DNA of 64,000 nt from Actinobacteria bacterium IMCC25003 (GCA_002284855.1 CP015603.1:434001-498000), one strand, 5' to 3'; positions 21,363-31,313 are shown, numbered from the stretch's first letter. Notes: a model not told the origin generated them from the letters alone. Made by a program: numbers and translations.

Positions 21363-21392
21363 AACTAATTTGAGAAAGGCCACAGGCCACGT

Positions 21393-21797
21393 ATGACAAT
21401 GACAGATCCAATCGCAGACATGCTTTCACGTCTGCGCAATGCGAACTCTGCCTACCATGACACGGTTTCAATGCCGTCATCATCGGTCAAGGTACGAATT
21501 GCAGAGATCCTCAAGCAAGAGGGTTTCATTGCAGATCACCGCGTTGAAGCAGCATCAACAGGAGTGGGAAAGAATCTCGTTCTTGATCTTAAGTTCGGTG
21601 CAAACCGTGAACGCTCAATCGCTGGCCTTCGCCGCGTGAGCAAGCCAGGACTTCGCGTTTACGCAAAGTCAACTGCGCTCCCAAAGGTTCTCGGCGGACT
21701 TGGAGTTGCAATCATTTCAACTTCATCAGGTCTCTTGACTGATAAGCAGGCAAATAAGAAGGGTGTAGGCGGAGAAGTTCTCGCTTACGTATGGTAA
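21393..21797 (+). CDS. rpsH: 30S ribosomal protein S8
   Basis: S8 is a primary binder of the central domain of 16S rRNA and represses the spc operon in E. coli. The 134-aa protein begins [20 protein letters not shown], and its C-terminal half contains the conserved [12 protein letters not shown] segment. The ATG at 21393 is preferred over the one at 21399 from homology; the ribosome-binding site (GAGAAAGG) is weak. Confidence 0.97.
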   Translation: MTMTDPIADMLSRLRNANSAYHDTVSMPSSSVKVRIAEILKQEGFIADHRVEAASTGVGKNLVLDLKFGANRERSIAGLRRVSKPGLRVYAKSTALPKVLGGLGVAIISTSSGLLTDKQANKKGVGGEVLAYVW

Positions 21798-21804
21798 CCA
21801 TCTA

Positions 21805-22344
21805 ATGTCACGTATCGGTCGTATGCCTATCGCCGTTCCAAGCGGTGTAGAAGTTTCAATCACAGGTCAGAACGTTGCAGTGAAGGGACCTAAGGGTTCA
21901 CTCGCAATTGCAGTTCCTGCACCAATCCAGGTTTCACAAGCAGAAGGTGTTATCACCGTTGCTCGTCCAAATGAAGAGCGCGTAACACGTTCACTTCACG
22001 GCCTATCACGCACACTTGTTGCGAATATGGTCGAAGGTGTAACAAATGGTTACTCACTCACAATCAACATCGTTGGTGTTGGTTACCGTGTTGCTGAAAA
22101 GGGCAAGGATCTTGAATTCCAGCTCGGCTACAGCCACCCAATTACATTCCCAGCTCCAGAAGGAATCACCTACAAGGTTGAATCACCAACTAAGTTGATT
22201 ATCAGCGGAATTGATAAGCAGCTCGTTGGAGAAACCGCAGCGAAGGTTAAGAAGCTTCGCAAGGCAGATCCATACAAGGGCAAGGGCTTGCGTCTTGAAG
22301 GTGAAGTTATTCGTCGCAAGGCAGGAAAGGCAGGTAAGAAGTAA
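21805..22344 (+). CDS. rplF: 50S ribosomal protein L6
   Basis: L6 supports the factor-binding region near the sarcin-ricin loop. The 179-aa protein begins [17 protein letters not shown] and has the two-domain L6 layout, with the C-terminal signature around [15 protein letters not shown]. It lies 7 nt after rpsH with no strong ribosome-binding site, so it is probably coupled to rpsH translation. Confidence 0.98.
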   Translation: MSRIGRMPIAVPSGVEVSITGQNVAVKGPKGSLAIAVPAPIQVSQAEGVITVARPNEERVTRSLHGLSRTLVANMVEGVTNGYSLTINIVGVGYRVAEKGKDLEFQLGYSHPITFPAPEGITYKVESPTKLIISGIDKQLVGETAAKVKKLRKADPYKGKGLRLEGEVIRRKAGKAGKK

Positions 22345-22721
22345 TGGCAATCGGAGTTAAGGTCCGCAAGGGCTCAGCGCAGAACGCGCGTGCTCGTCGT
22401 GCTTTCCGTCTTCGTAAGAAGATCTCAGGCACACCATCACGTCCACGCCTCGTCGTTTCACGTTCATCACGCCACCTGTTCGTTCAGGTCATTGATGACA
22501 CACAGAGCAAGACAATTGCTTACGCATCAACAATGGAAGCAGATCTTCGTAAGGCATCTGGCGATAAGACAGATAAGTCGAAGCAGGTCGGAGCACTCAT
22601 TGCTGAACGCGCTAAGAAGGCTGGAATTTCTACAGTTGTCTTTGACCGCGCAGGTAACAAGTACCACGGTCGCATTGCAGCAGTTGCAGATTCTGCACGA
22701 GAGAACGGATTGGAGTTCTAA
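22344..22721 (+). CDS. rplR: 50S ribosomal protein L18
   Basis: L18 binds 5S rRNA together with L5. The 125-aa protein has the conserved [20 protein letters not shown] segment and the C-terminal [17 protein letters not shown] region. Both ends overlap neighbours by 1 nt (rplF stop, rpsE start). Confidence 0.98.
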   Translation: MAIGVKVRKGSAQNARARRAFRLRKKISGTPSRPRLVVSRSSRHLFVQVIDDTQSKTIAYASTMEADLRKASGDKTDKSKQVGALIAERAKKAGISTVVFDRAGNKYHGRIAAVADSARENGLEF

Positions 22722-23344
22722 TGGCTGTTAATCCAACTAACGATGCAGCGCCAGCTACAACTGGTGCACCTGCTAACAAGGGTCGTGGCGAACGCCGCGA
22801 ACGTCGTGATGATCGCGAGAAGGAGAAGTCTCCTTACACCGAGCGCGTTGTTTTCATTAACCGCGTATCAAAGGTTGTAAAGGGCGGACGTCGCTTCTCA
22901 TTCACAGCACTAGTTGTTGTGGGCGATGAAAACGGCACAGTCGGTATCGGCTACGGAAAGTCCAAGGAAGTTCCACAAGCAATTGCTAAGGCAGTTGAAG
23001 AAGCTAAGAAGTCATTCTTCACAGTCCCACGCGTTCAAGGAACTATTCCTCACCCAGTTCAGGGTGAGACAGCAGCGGGCGTAGTTCTTCTTCGCCCAGC
23101 AAGTCCAGGTACCGGAGTTATCGCTGGTGGTCCTGTTCGTGCCGTACTTGAGTGCGCTGGTGTTAAGGATGTTCTTACTAAGTCTCTCGGTTCTTCAAAT
23201 GCAATCAATATGGTTCACGCAACCGTTGCTGCACTGAAGATGCTCGAGTCACCTGCACAGATTGCAACTCGTCGCGGTCGTCCGCTCGAAGATGTAGCTC
23301 CTGCAGCAATTATCCGCGCTTCACAGATGACAGTTGGTGCCTAA
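22721..23344 (+). CDS. rpsE: 30S ribosomal protein S5
   Basis: S5 contributes to decoding accuracy and mRNA helicase activity. The 207-aa protein has a charged N-terminal extension (about 1-40), then the S5 double-stranded RNA-binding domain with [20 protein letters not shown], and a C-terminal alpha/beta domain ending near ASQMTVGA. It overlaps both rplR and rpmD by 1 nt. Confidence 0.98.
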   Translation: MAVNPTNDAAPATTGAPANKGRGERRERRDDREKEKSPYTERVVFINRVSKVVKGGRRFSFTALVVVGDENGTVGIGYGKSKEVPQAIAKAVEEAKKSFFTVPRVQGTIPHPVQGETAAGVVLLRPASPGTGVIAGGPVRAVLECAGVKDVLTKSLGSSNAINMVHATVAALKMLESPAQIATRRGRPLEDVAPAAIIRASQMTVGA

Positions 23345-23526
23345 TGCCACGTTTGAAAATCACTCAGGTTAAGTCAACCGTTGGCAACAAGCCAGAGATT
23401 CGTAACACCGTTCGTTCACTCGGACTCAAGCGAATCAACGATGTTGTCGTTAAAGAAGACCGTCCAGAAATTCGTGGCATGGCAGTAGCTGCTCGCCACT
23501 TGATCAAGGTAGAGGAGGTCGAATAA
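23344..23526 (+). CDS. rpmD: 50S ribosomal protein L30
   Basis: L30 is a small, non-universal 50S protein. The 60-aa sequence fits the family, with [20 protein letters not shown] followed by [12 protein letters not shown]. It is coupled to rpsE through a 1-nt overlap. Confidence 0.97.
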   Translation: MPRLKITQVKSTVGNKPEIRNTVRSLGLKRINDVVVKEDRPEIRGMAVAARHLIKVEEVE

Positions 23527-23528
23527 AG

Positions 23529-23969
23529 ATGACTCTCAAACTTCATCATCTTCGTCCAGCTCCAGGTACTAAGAAAGCTAAGACTCGTAAGGGTCGCGGT
23601 GAAGCATCAAAGGGTAAGACCGCAGGTCGCGGTGGCAAAGGTACTCACGCTCGTAACACGGTTCGTCCAGGTTTCGAAGGTGGTCAGCTTCCACTCGTAA
23701 TGCGTTTGCCAAAGCTTCGTGGTTTTAAGAACCCAGCTCGCATTGAATACCAGGCAGTGAATGTCTCAACAATCAACGCACTCTTCCCAAAGGGTGGCGA
23801 TGTCACTGTTGCTGATCTCATTGCAAAGGGTGCAGTTCGCGATTCCTTGCCTGTAAAGGTTCTTGGAAATGGCGATATCGCAGTCAAGGTTTCAGTTACA
23901 GCACATGCATTCTCAGCATCAGCGGTCGAAAAGATCTCTGCAGCTGGCGGATCAACAGCAACACTGTAA
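23529..23969 (+). CDS. rplO: 50S ribosomal protein L15
   Basis: L15 is a late 50S assembly protein. The 146-aa protein has the Gly/Lys-rich N-terminus with [20 protein letters not shown] and the C-terminal domain with [20 protein letters not shown]. It starts 2 nt after rpmD with GAGGAGG as ribosome-binding site. A 38-nt gap then leads to secY. Confidence 0.98.
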   Translation: MTLKLHHLRPAPGTKKAKTRKGRGEASKGKTAGRGGKGTHARNTVRPGFEGGQLPLVMRLPKLRGFKNPARIEYQAVNVSTINALFPKGGDVTVADLIAKGAVRDSLPVKVLGNGDIAVKVSVTAHAFSASAVEKISAAGGSTATL

Positions 23970-24010
23970 TAAAGCAATACAAACATTATTGAGCTAGAGG
24001 GAGAAGATTG

Positions 24011-25306
24011 ATGCTTTCAGCATTTGGAATGGCCTTTAAGACGCCAGAACTTCGTAAGAAAATCTTCTTCACTCTCTCAATCATGGCCTTGTTCCGTTTT
24101 GGGTCAGTAATCCCAACTCCAGGTGTCTCATATACAAACGTCAAGCAATGTATCGATCAGGCACAAGGTGGCGGACTCTTCGGTCTCATTAACTTGTTCT
24201 CTGGTGGAGCCCTTCTTCACCTCTCAGTATTTGCGCTTGGCATCATGCCTTACATCACCAGCTCGATCATCATTCAGCTGCTCACCGTGGTTATCCCACG
24301 TTTCGAAGCGCTTAAGAATGAGGGCCAGTCAGGCACAGCAACTCTTACTCAGTACACACGTTACTTAACTATCGGTCTTGCAATCTTGCAGTCAACAGGT
24401 TTGATTGCAGTTGCACGTACACCAGGTCGTTTGATCTCAGGATGTTCACTTCCCATCATTCCTGATGCTTCATGGCAACGTATCCTCACAATGATCGTCG
24501 TGATGACAGCCGGAACATCAGTAATCATGTGGCTCGGCGAACTCATCACAGATCGCGGCGTTGGTAACGGTATGTCAATCTTGATCTTCACATCTATCGC
24601 TGCAGGATTCCCAAGCCAGCTCTGGTCAATCAAGCTCCAGAAGGGCTTGTTCGCATTCCTCTTCGTCTGCGCAGTTGGAATCCTCGTTGTTGCCGCTGTT
24701 GTATTCGTTGAGCAAGCTCAACGTCGTATTCCAGTGCAGTACGCAAAGCGCATGGTCGGACGTCAGGCATATGGCGGAACTTCAACTTATATTCCAATCA
24801 AGGTAAACCAGGCTGGTGTTATCCCGGTTATCTTCGCTTCATCACTTTTGTACATCCCATCACTTCTCGTGAACTTCACCAATAGCCAGGCTGGTTGGGC
24901 TGTATGGATTTCACGTAACTTGGTTCGTGGTGATCACCCTATTTACATGGCTGCATATGCAACTTTGATCGTCTTCTTCACCTACTTCTATGTAGCAATC
25001 ACATTTAATCCTGATGAGGTTGCAGATAATATGAAGAAGTACGGTGGATTTATTCCAGGTATCCGTGCCGGACGCCCAACATCTGAATACCTTCAGTATG
25101 TACTCTCTCGCATCACAGCTCCAGGTGCTCTCTACCTCGCACTCGTTGCCATCATTCCAATCCTTGCTCTTATCGTCTTCGGTGCATCACAGAACTTCCC
25201 ATTCGGTGGAACTGCGATCCTCATCGTTGTCGGTGTTGGTCTCGATACTGCAAAGCAGATCGAAAGCCAGTTGCAGCAACGTTCATATGAAGGTTTCTTG
25301 AAGTAA
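24011..25306 (+). CDS. secY: Protein translocase subunit SecY
   Basis: SecY is the channel of the Sec translocon. The 431-aa protein has ten predicted membrane helices, a plug region and the cytosolic loops with RRIPVQYAKRMVGRQ. I choose ATG 24011 over the adjacent TTG 24008 because the resulting start MLSAFGMAFKTPELR matches actinobacterial homologues; GAGGGAGA upstream serves either. Its stop overlaps adk by 1 nt. Confidence 0.97.
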   Translation: MLSAFGMAFKTPELRKKIFFTLSIMALFRFGSVIPTPGVSYTNVKQCIDQAQGGGLFGLINLFSGGALLHLSVFALGIMPYITSSIIIQLLTVVIPRFEALKNEGQSGTATLTQYTRYLTIGLAILQSTGLIAVARTPGRLISGCSLPIIPDASWQRILTMIVVMTAGTSVIMWLGELITDRGVGNGMSILIFTSIAAGFPSQLWSIKLQKGLFAFLFVCAVGILVVAAVVFVEQAQRRIPVQYAKRMVGRQAYGGTSTYIPIKVNQAGVIPVIFASSLLYIPSLLVNFTNSQAGWAVWISRNLVRGDHPIYMAAYATLIVFFTYFYVAITFNPDEVADNMKKYGGFIPGIRAGRPTSEYLQYVLSRITAPGALYLALVAIIPILALIVFGASQNFPFGGTAILIVVGVGLDTAKQIESQLQQRSYEGFLK

Positions 25307-25941
25307 TGCGTTTAGTCCTGGTAGGTCCACCAGGTGCTGGTAAGGGAACACAAGCTCAGTTTCTAGCCGCGCACTATTCAATTCCACATATCTCTACTGG
25401 CGATATTTTCCGCGCCAACCTCAAGGCAAGCACACCACTTGGTCTGCAGGCAAAGGGTTATATGGATGCAGGTCAGCTCGTACCTGACGAAGTCACCAAC
25501 GAGATGGTTAAAGATCGCCTCACTCATGACGACACTGCTAATGGTTTTCTCCTCGATGGATTCCCACGCAATACAGTTCAAGCTGAAGTCTTACGTGCAT
25601 TCCTTGCTGAAAAGCGCACTCCACTCGATGCAGTTCTTGAACTCGCAATCGAGAACGAAATCATCATTAAGCGCCTCTGTTCACGTCTTACCTGCAAAGG
25701 CTGTGGAGCACCTGCTTCACCTGAAGCTACTGCGTGTCCATCATGTGGCGGCGAGCTCTACCAGCGCGAAGATGACAAGGAAGAAGTCATCGCAAAGCGC
25801 CTAGCTGTCTATGAAGAACAGACCGCTCCAATCGTGCATTTCTACCGCACCGAAGGTTTACTCATCACAATCTCTGCAGATGGTGAAGTCTCTGAGATTA
25901 CAGATCGCGCAATTACAGCGCTCAGCCGCGTTCACGGCTAA
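25306..25941 (+). CDS. adk: Adenylate kinase
   Basis: Adk interconverts AMP and ATP with ADP, balancing the adenylate pool. The 211-aa protein has the P-loop GPPGAGKGT (7-15), FLLDGFPRN, and a long LID domain. The LID carries four Cys (C130, C133, C144, C147), so it should bind structural zinc, unlike the short zinc-free form typical of many high-GC actinobacteria. It is coupled to secY. Confidence 0.97.
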   Translation: MRLVLVGPPGAGKGTQAQFLAAHYSIPHISTGDIFRANLKASTPLGLQAKGYMDAGQLVPDEVTNEMVKDRLTHDDTANGFLLDGFPRNTVQAEVLRAFLAEKRTPLDAVLELAIENEIIIKRLCSRLTCKGCGAPASPEATACPSCGGELYQREDDKEEVIAKRLAVYEEQTAPIVHFYRTEGLLITISADGEVSEITDRAITALSRVHG

Positions 25942-25949
25942 ATTTCACT

Positions 25950-26762
25950 ATGGCAATCCAGATTAAAGACCTTGATCAAATCAAGGTCATGCGTCGCGCT
26001 GGTTTAGTTGTCGCAGAAATTCATCAGCTTATCCGCGAAGCAATCAAGCCCGGAATGACAACGAGCGCTCTCGATGCAATCTCTGCCGCACACATTAAGC
26101 GCAGTGGAGCGACGTCAAACTTCTTCAATTACCACGGCTTCCCAGCAACAATCTGCGTATCAATAAACGATGAAATCGTCCACGGAATTCCTGGTCCTAA
26201 GATCATCAACGAAGGTGACGTTGTCTCGATCGACTGCGGTGCAATCGTCGATGGATGGCATGGAGATGCAGCATTCTCAATCGGTATCGGAAAAGTAGAT
26301 CCTGAAGATCAGAAGTTGATGGATGTCTGCGAAGAATCGATGTGGGTTGGAATTGCTGCCGGCAAGAACGGCGGCAAGCTTTCCGATATTGGTTATGCAA
26401 TTGAGCAGTACATCAATTCGCAAGGTAAGTATGGAATTCTTCAAGAGTACGGTGGCCACGGAATCGGCACCGAGATGCATCAAGAGCCACATGTCCTTAA
26501 CTTTGGTAAGGCCGGCAATGGTCCCCAAATTGTTCCTGGCATGGCACTTGCAATCGAGCCCATGATTACTCGCGGCACACATAAGACCAAAGTCCTCGGT
26601 GACGATTGGACCGTCGTCTCAAACGATAAATCCCGTGGTGCTCACTTCGAACATACCTACGTCATCTGCCCAGACGGCAAACCCTTTGTCCTCACCGCGC
26701 TCGATGGGGGCAAGGCTGAACTTGCTCGCTTCGGAATTGAGACCTCCGACACACTTTCGTAG
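25950..26762 (+). CDS. map: Methionine aminopeptidase type I
   Basis: MetAP removes the initiator Met from nascent proteins. The 270-aa pita-bread fold has the metal ligands in SIDCGAIVDGWHGDA, the GGHGIGTEMHQEP loop with the catalytic His, and the Glu of LAIEPMI. It follows adk by 8 nt with no clear ribosome-binding site. It lacks the N-terminal zinc-finger extension seen in some actinobacterial copies. In most actinobacteria infA follows; here a transporter cluster intervenes. Confidence 0.97.
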   Translation: MAIQIKDLDQIKVMRRAGLVVAEIHQLIREAIKPGMTTSALDAISAAHIKRSGATSNFFNYHGFPATICVSINDEIVHGIPGPKIINEGDVVSIDCGAIVDGWHGDAAFSIGIGKVDPEDQKLMDVCEESMWVGIAAGKNGGKLSDIGYAIEQYINSQGKYGILQEYGGHGIGTEMHQEPHVLNFGKAGNGPQIVPGMALAIEPMITRGTHKTKVLGDDWTVVSNDKSRGAHFEHTYVICPDGKPFVLTALDGGKAELARFGIETSDTLS

Positions 26763-26853
26763 GCGCGAATTCCGTAGCCTTCTTCCGATACCAATTCGTT
26801 ACCAAAAATCTATTCAGCATCTTCACAGTTTCACCTAACCTCTCATGCAATGG

Positions 26854-26870
26854 CCCTGAATTCCAGGGCG
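26854..26870 (+). promoter_or_regulatory. Small hairpin upstream of tctC
   Basis: The stem GCCCTG/CAGGGC (26854-26859 with 26865-26870) has a 5-nt loop and ends just before the AAAGGAGA ribosome-binding site of tctC. The 123-nt map-tctC gap shows no convincing promoter. The hairpin may modulate access to the start or mark an RNA 5' end. Confidence 0.35.
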
Positions 26871-26885
26871 TCTAAAGGAGAGCCC

Positions 26886-28004
26886 ATGATTAAGAAGAAA
26901 GTTATTGCGCTCGGTGTTGTAGCAATCGCTGCCTCACTTTTGGCAGCGCCATCAGCAAACGCTGGTGCAAAGCCTGCTGCAAAGGCAAACGTTGGAGATG
27001 AATGTCTTCGCGAAGGCACAAAGGCTGCAGGTCGTGGCGTAAACGGAACTGATCTCACATGTACCAAGGTTGCAACCGGTACTTTCGCTGGATCACTTCG
27101 TTGGTGGTACCCAGAGATGAAGCCATTTGGCTCACTCGAGTGGGTTGCATCATCTGCAATCGGTGGTGGTTACGGAACCACTGCAATTGCAATTGGTGAT
27201 GCCATGAAGAAGGAAGGCCTTCTTAAGGATTACACAGTCACATATAAGACAAATGCACCTCTTGGCCTTGGATATTTCTATGATCAAAAGGGTCGCAACG
27301 ACATTCTTCTTATAACTGGCTTTGCAATGCCTGGTGGACTTGCAACAAACGGTTCTAAGCTCACCATCACAACTGCAAATGCAGTAGCTGGCATTATGCG
27401 TGAGGCAGAAGCTTTCGCAGTTCCAACTTCATCAAAGTACCGCACAATCAATGACTTGCTTACAGATATCAAGGCTAATCCAAAGGCAGTTGCAATCGGT
27501 GGCGGTAACTATGGTGGAGTTGACCACGTAACTGTGGCGACTCTCGCTGCGACAGTTGGAGTGAAAGCAACTGACCTCAATTACATCCCATACTCAGGTG
27601 GTGGAACTCTCACACCTGATGTAATCGGTGGACGTGTTGCAGTTGGTATCTCAGGAACATCTGAATTCGCTTCTTACGTTTCAGCCGGAAAGATGCGTCT
27701 ACTCGCAGTGACTTCACCAAAGCCACTCAAGGTCGTTAAAGGTAAGACTCTCGTACAGCAGGGTGTGGATCTCACATTCGGTAACTGGCGCGGGATCCTT
27801 GCCCCATCAGACCTTTCACCAGCTGATTACCTCAACACATTGAAGGTAATCGATGCGCTTCACTCAACACAGTCTTGGAAGGACACATTGGTCGCTAAAT
27901 CATGGATCGATGAATACCGCGCTGGAGATGCATTCTCTAAGTGGATCAAGACAGAGAACACTGCAATCATCAACGTTCTCACCGATTTCAAGTTGATCAA
28001 GTAA
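26886..28004 (+). CDS. tctC: Tripartite tricarboxylate transporter, substrate-binding protein
   Basis: TctC-type proteins capture carboxylates (citrate or other organic acids) outside the cell for a TctAB permease. The start is ATG 26886 with AAAGGAGA upstream; an in-frame ATG at 26850 has no ribosome-binding site and would spoil the signal peptide. Residues 1-26 form a signal peptide (KKK, hydrophobic core, SANA). The 372-aa protein then has the Bug/TctC fold pattern, with IPYSGGGTLTPDVIGGRV in the middle. The substrate cannot be read from the sequence. tctB and tctA follow. Confidence 0.9.
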   Translation: MIKKKVIALGVVAIAASLLAAPSANAGAKPAAKANVGDECLREGTKAAGRGVNGTDLTCTKVATGTFAGSLRWWYPEMKPFGSLEWVASSAIGGGYGTTAIAIGDAMKKEGLLKDYTVTYKTNAPLGLGYFYDQKGRNDILLITGFAMPGGLATNGSKLTITTANAVAGIMREAEAFAVPTSSKYRTINDLLTDIKANPKAVAIGGGNYGGVDHVTVATLAATVGVKATDLNYIPYSGGGTLTPDVIGGRVAVGISGTSEFASYVSAGKMRLLAVTSPKPLKVVKGKTLVQQGVDLTFGNWRGILAPSDLSPADYLNTLKVIDALHSTQSWKDTLVAKSWIDEYRAGDAFSKWIKTENTAIINVLTDFKLIK

Positions 28005-28061
28005 GGTCAATTTAAAATCAACGTTAAATCGCCTCAAGGCGGAAAGAGTGAGCTCACATTT

Positions 28062-28511
28062 GTGGGCTCACTCTTTCTCCTTGGTCTCATCGTCTTCTGG
28101 GATACCGCTCGCACAGAGCTACCCGCCTTTAACTTAACTGTCAGTCCTAAGGTCTTTCCCTTTGCAATAGCTCTTCTCTTGATGGGGCTTAGCGCTCTGC
28201 TCTTTATCAACGTCCTGCGAGGCGATACAGCAATACCTGAAGGCCTTGAAGCAGGGGACCCAGTCGAGAAATCAGATTACAAGACTTTTGCTTTAGTCCT
28301 AGCTTCACTCTTTGCATTCCTGCTTCTTATCGAGCGTGCAGGTTTCATCATCGCCGCTTCAATCACATTCTTTGGAATTACCGTCGCTTTCGATAATAAG
28401 AAGCATCTTCGTGCTGCTGTATTTGGCACACTCTTTATTACCGTCATCTACTTCTCATTTACCCATTTCCTCCACGTTCAGCTACCGGCCGGAATTTTGA
28501 AGGGTATCTAA
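28062..28511 (+). CDS. tctB: Tripartite tricarboxylate transporter, small membrane subunit (start uncertain)
   Basis: TctB is the small membrane partner of TctA, here about 149 aa with four hydrophobic segments. The only canonical start is GTG 28062, which has no suitably spaced ribosome-binding site and begins inside the first membrane helix. The same frame is open from directly after the tctC stop (28004) and encodes a plausible N-terminus INVKSPQGGKSELTF. An ATC at 28017, with AAGG (28003-28006) 10 nt upstream, is a possible non-canonical start. The stop overlaps the tctA start by 1 nt. Confidence 0.75.
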   Translation: MGSLFLLGLIVFWDTARTELPAFNLTVSPKVFPFAIALLLMGLSALLFINVLRGDTAIPEGLEAGDPVEKSDYKTFALVLASLFAFLLLIERAGFIIAASITFFGITVAFDNKKHLRAAVFGTLFITVIYFSFTHFLHVQLPAGILKGI

Positions 28512-30013
28512 TGAATAGCTTTAACTCACTGATCGATGGTTTCGCCAGCGCACTCACTTTGAGCAACCTCGGCTTCGGACTTCTCGGCACATTCCTTGGA
28601 ACTCTTGTTGGAGTTCTTCCAGGAATTGGACCTGCTCTCGCGATTGCACTCCTTCTTCCCATCACCTACACAGTGAGCCCCGCATCTGCGCTGATTATGT
28701 TTGCCGCTATCTATTACGGCGCTATGTATGGTGGATCAACAACATCGATCTTGCTCAATACCCCTGGAGAATCAGGGTCAGTTATTACCGCTCTCGAAGG
28801 TAACAAGATGGCGCGCAATGGTCGCGCTGGAGCAGCACTTGCAACAGCTGCAATTGGCTCATTCGTTGCTGGAACTATCGCCACATTGATCTTGGCATTT
28901 ACCGCTCCGACGATTGCAGATTTAGCCATCAAAGTAGGTGCTGCAGACTATGTAGCGCTCATGCTCGTTGCATTCACAACAGTATCTTCACTTCTTGGAG
29001 CCTCACAGATTCGTGGATTTATCTCACTAGCAGTGGGTCTCGTTCTCGGACTTGTGGGCGCAGATCTTCAATCAGGCCTCTCTCGCCTTACCTTTGGCAA
29101 CCAAGCTGCAGTTGAAGGAATCGAAACAGTTCCTGTCATCGTTTCAATCTTCGCTCTCGGCGAAGCGCTCTACATCGCAAGCCGATTTAAAGAACTGGGT
29201 TGGAACATTATTCCCATGAAGGGCAAAGCCCTCATGACTCGCGATGATTGGAAGCGTTCATGGAAGCCGTGGCTTCGCGGAACAGCTTTAGGTTTCCCAC
29301 TTGGAGTTATTCCTGCTGGTGGCTCTGAAGTTCCTACATTCTTAAGTTACGCAACTGAGAAGAAGTTATCGAAAAACCCAGAAGAATTCGGCCATGGCGC
29401 AATTGAAGGTGTTGCGGGGCCAGAGGCTGCCAACAATGCAAATGCTGCTGGCGCACTCGTTCCACTCTTAGCGTTGGGTCTACCGACATCTGCAACTGCA
29501 GCGGTAATTCTTGTGGCTTTCCAGACATATCAAATTCAACCCGGGCCAACGCTTTTCCTCACAAATGGTGCGCTGATCTGGACCTTGATCGCATCACTCT
29601 TTATTGGAAACACACTTCTCTTGGTGCTAAACCTTCCACTTGTACGTGTGTGGGTTCAATTGCTAAAGGTTCCACGCCCATACCTCTTTGCGGGCATCGT
29701 GACCTTTGCAATGTTGGGCGCTTACGCTCTCAATACATCGACCTTCGATGTCGAAGTGGCCATTGCAATCGGAATAGTTGGATTCTTATTCCGCCGATTT
29801 GGAATGCCAATCACTCCGCTTATTCTCGGTTTAATTCTTGGACCAAACCTTGAACTTCAATTCCGACGCGCACTCCAAATCAGCGCGGGGGATTACGGAA
29901 CTCTGTGGGCATCACCGCTCTCAAAGGTCCTCTACGCAGTGCTATTGCTTGCTCTCTTCACGCCAATTATTACTCGCGTAATGAAGAAGGTTCGTAAGGA
30001 CGCTCACGCGTAA
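28511..30013 (+). CDS. tctA: Tripartite tricarboxylate transporter, large permease subunit
   Basis: TctA is the main permease of a sodium- or proton-driven carboxylate uptake system that works with TctB and the binding protein TctC. The 500-aa protein is very hydrophobic, with about 11-12 membrane segments. The two family motifs are visible: [19 protein letters not shown] near residue 36 and [15 protein letters not shown] near residue 73. It is coupled to tctB through TAATG. An MFS gene follows 5 nt downstream. Confidence 0.93.
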   Translation: MNSFNSLIDGFASALTLSNLGFGLLGTFLGTLVGVLPGIGPALAIALLLPITYTVSPASALIMFAAIYYGAMYGGSTTSILLNTPGESGSVITALEGNKMARNGRAGAALATAAIGSFVAGTIATLILAFTAPTIADLAIKVGAADYVALMLVAFTTVSSLLGASQIRGFISLAVGLVLGLVGADLQSGLSRLTFGNQAAVEGIETVPVIVSIFALGEALYIASRFKELGWNIIPMKGKALMTRDDWKRSWKPWLRGTALGFPLGVIPAGGSEVPTFLSYATEKKLSKNPEEFGHGAIEGVAGPEAANNANAAGALVPLLALGLPTSATAAVILVAFQTYQIQPGPTLFLTNGALIWTLIASLFIGNTLLLVLNLPLVRVWVQLLKVPRPYLFAGIVTFAMLGAYALNTSTFDVEVAIAIGIVGFLFRRFGMPITPLILGLILGPNLELQFRRALQISAGDYGTLWASPLSKVLYAVLLLALFTPIITRVMKKVRKDAHA

Positions 30014-30018
30014 TCGCG

Positions 30019-31170
30019 ATGTCTCAATCTCGATGGGCGACAAAATTACTTTATAGCTCTGCAATCACCCAAGGCGCGATCTATGTCATCAGACCGATGA
30101 TCACTTATCGCGCACTTGAGTTAGATGCTTCGCCATCAACGATTGGATACATCGCTGCGGTCTATGCGCTCTTTCCAGTTCTCCTCGCTCTCACTTTTGG
30201 AAAGATGGTGGGGCAGATTGGTGAGGGCCGTTTCGTCATTATTGGAACTTTCTTCATCGGAGTATCGGCTGCGCTTCTACTTACTGCACACTCACTCTTT
30301 CTCTTAGCCATTGCGGCCGCGCTCTCAGGCCTTGCACATCTTGCGTGCATGGTGGGTGGACAGACCATGGTTGCGCTCAAAAGCCCAACGGATCAATATG
30401 AAGAACACTTTGGACGGTACACATTTAGCGCATCTCTTGGACAGATGGTTGGGCCAATTCTGGCAACGCTCGTTGCTGGCTCATCTGGAGTAATGCCTAA
30501 ATCCACAAGCGCAGCATTTGCACTCGCACTCGCCTTAGCTGCAATCGCGATGGTTCCGGTAATTTCCTGGCGAAATGAGCCACCCACTGTCCGTGGCCGT
30601 AAAGAAGATTCAGGTGCACTGCGTGCAGCAGGAGTGCTACTCAAGAAACCCGGAATGTTCGCTGCAATCTTTATGTCACTCGCTATCTCCTCCACCGGAG
30701 ATATCTTGGTTGTCTTTCTTCCTCTCTATGGCAATGAAAATCAATTCTCTGCGCTCTCTATTGGAATTATTATTTCGATTCGGGCAGCAACATCGATGGC
30801 ATCTCGCTACTTCTTAGGTCGCCTCAGTGCGCGATTTACTCCGCGCCAATTGCTCACAACGAGTAATGCAGTTTCGATTGCAATGTGCGTTGCGATGGCA
30901 TTTGCACCCAACCCGTGGGTGCTCGGCGCAGTTGTATTTATTGCAGGTTTCTCACTTGGAGTTGGCCAACCACTGACGATGACCCTAATTTCTCAATTGA
31001 CCGTCCCAGATGAGAGAGCCCTCGCCGTCTCAACTCGCTTGACCGGCAATCGCCTCGGCCAATTCCTTATCCCGGCAGCAGCTGGCTTGCTCGCCGCCTC
31101 GGCTGGAACGAGCGCCGTCTTTATAGGCTTGGCGATCCTGGTTTCGACCACATTTCTGCCTCGCCAGTAG
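30019..31170 (+). CDS. Major facilitator superfamily transporter
   Basis: The 383-aa protein has about 12 hydrophobic segments in two halves separated by a charged cytosolic loop (WRNEPPTVRGRKEDSG, about residues 189-204). The N-half contains a loop GKMVGQIGEGRFVIIG, corresponding to the MFS motif between helices 2 and 3. The substrate is unknown; the context with tctCBA suggests organic-acid or drug-type transport, but nothing in the sequence decides it. The start ATG lies 5 nt after tctA, so it is probably co-transcribed. Confidence 0.85.
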   Translation: MSQSRWATKLLYSSAITQGAIYVIRPMITYRALELDASPSTIGYIAAVYALFPVLLALTFGKMVGQIGEGRFVIIGTFFIGVSAALLLTAHSLFLLAIAAALSGLAHLACMVGGQTMVALKSPTDQYEEHFGRYTFSASLGQMVGPILATLVAGSSGVMPKSTSAAFALALALAAIAMVPVISWRNEPPTVRGRKEDSGALRAAGVLLKKPGMFAAIFMSLAISSTGDILVVFLPLYGNENQFSALSIGIIISIRAATSMASRYFLGRLSARFTPRQLLTTSNAVSIAMCVAMAFAPNPWVLGAVVFIAGFSLGVGQPLTMTLISQLTVPDERALAVSTRLTGNRLGQFLIPAAAGLLAASAGTSAVFIGLAILVSTTFLPRQ

Positions 31171-31196
31171 AGGTCAATCCATCCTTTTTAGCCAAT

Positions 31197-31226
31197 TTCC
31201 CTTATAAGGGGGGTCGGCCATAGAAT
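31197..31226 (+). promoter_or_regulatory. Candidate infA promoter with a palindrome
   Basis: TAGAAT (31221-31226) is a good -10 box; 18 nt upstream is TTCCCT (31197-31202), a weaker version of the TTGACC/TTGCCC boxes of other ribosomal operons. A perfect 12-bp palindrome CCCTTATAAGGG (31199-31210) overlaps the -35 region and could be an operator. A promoter is expected here because the transporter genes separate infA from the spc operon. Confidence 0.4.
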
Positions 31227-31313
31227 CTCCCTTCGCGCTCCAAGAAATCCACAAGGTTTCAAGGGGTTCGACCCTGTTCGTTCAATTCGAAAAAGAGAAG
31301 AAGGTATTCATCC

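Noticed and set aside
26850-26885. Upstream ATG for tctC
   Set aside because: It would add 12 residues before the signal peptide and lies in the hairpin; ATG 26886 has a good ribosome-binding site.
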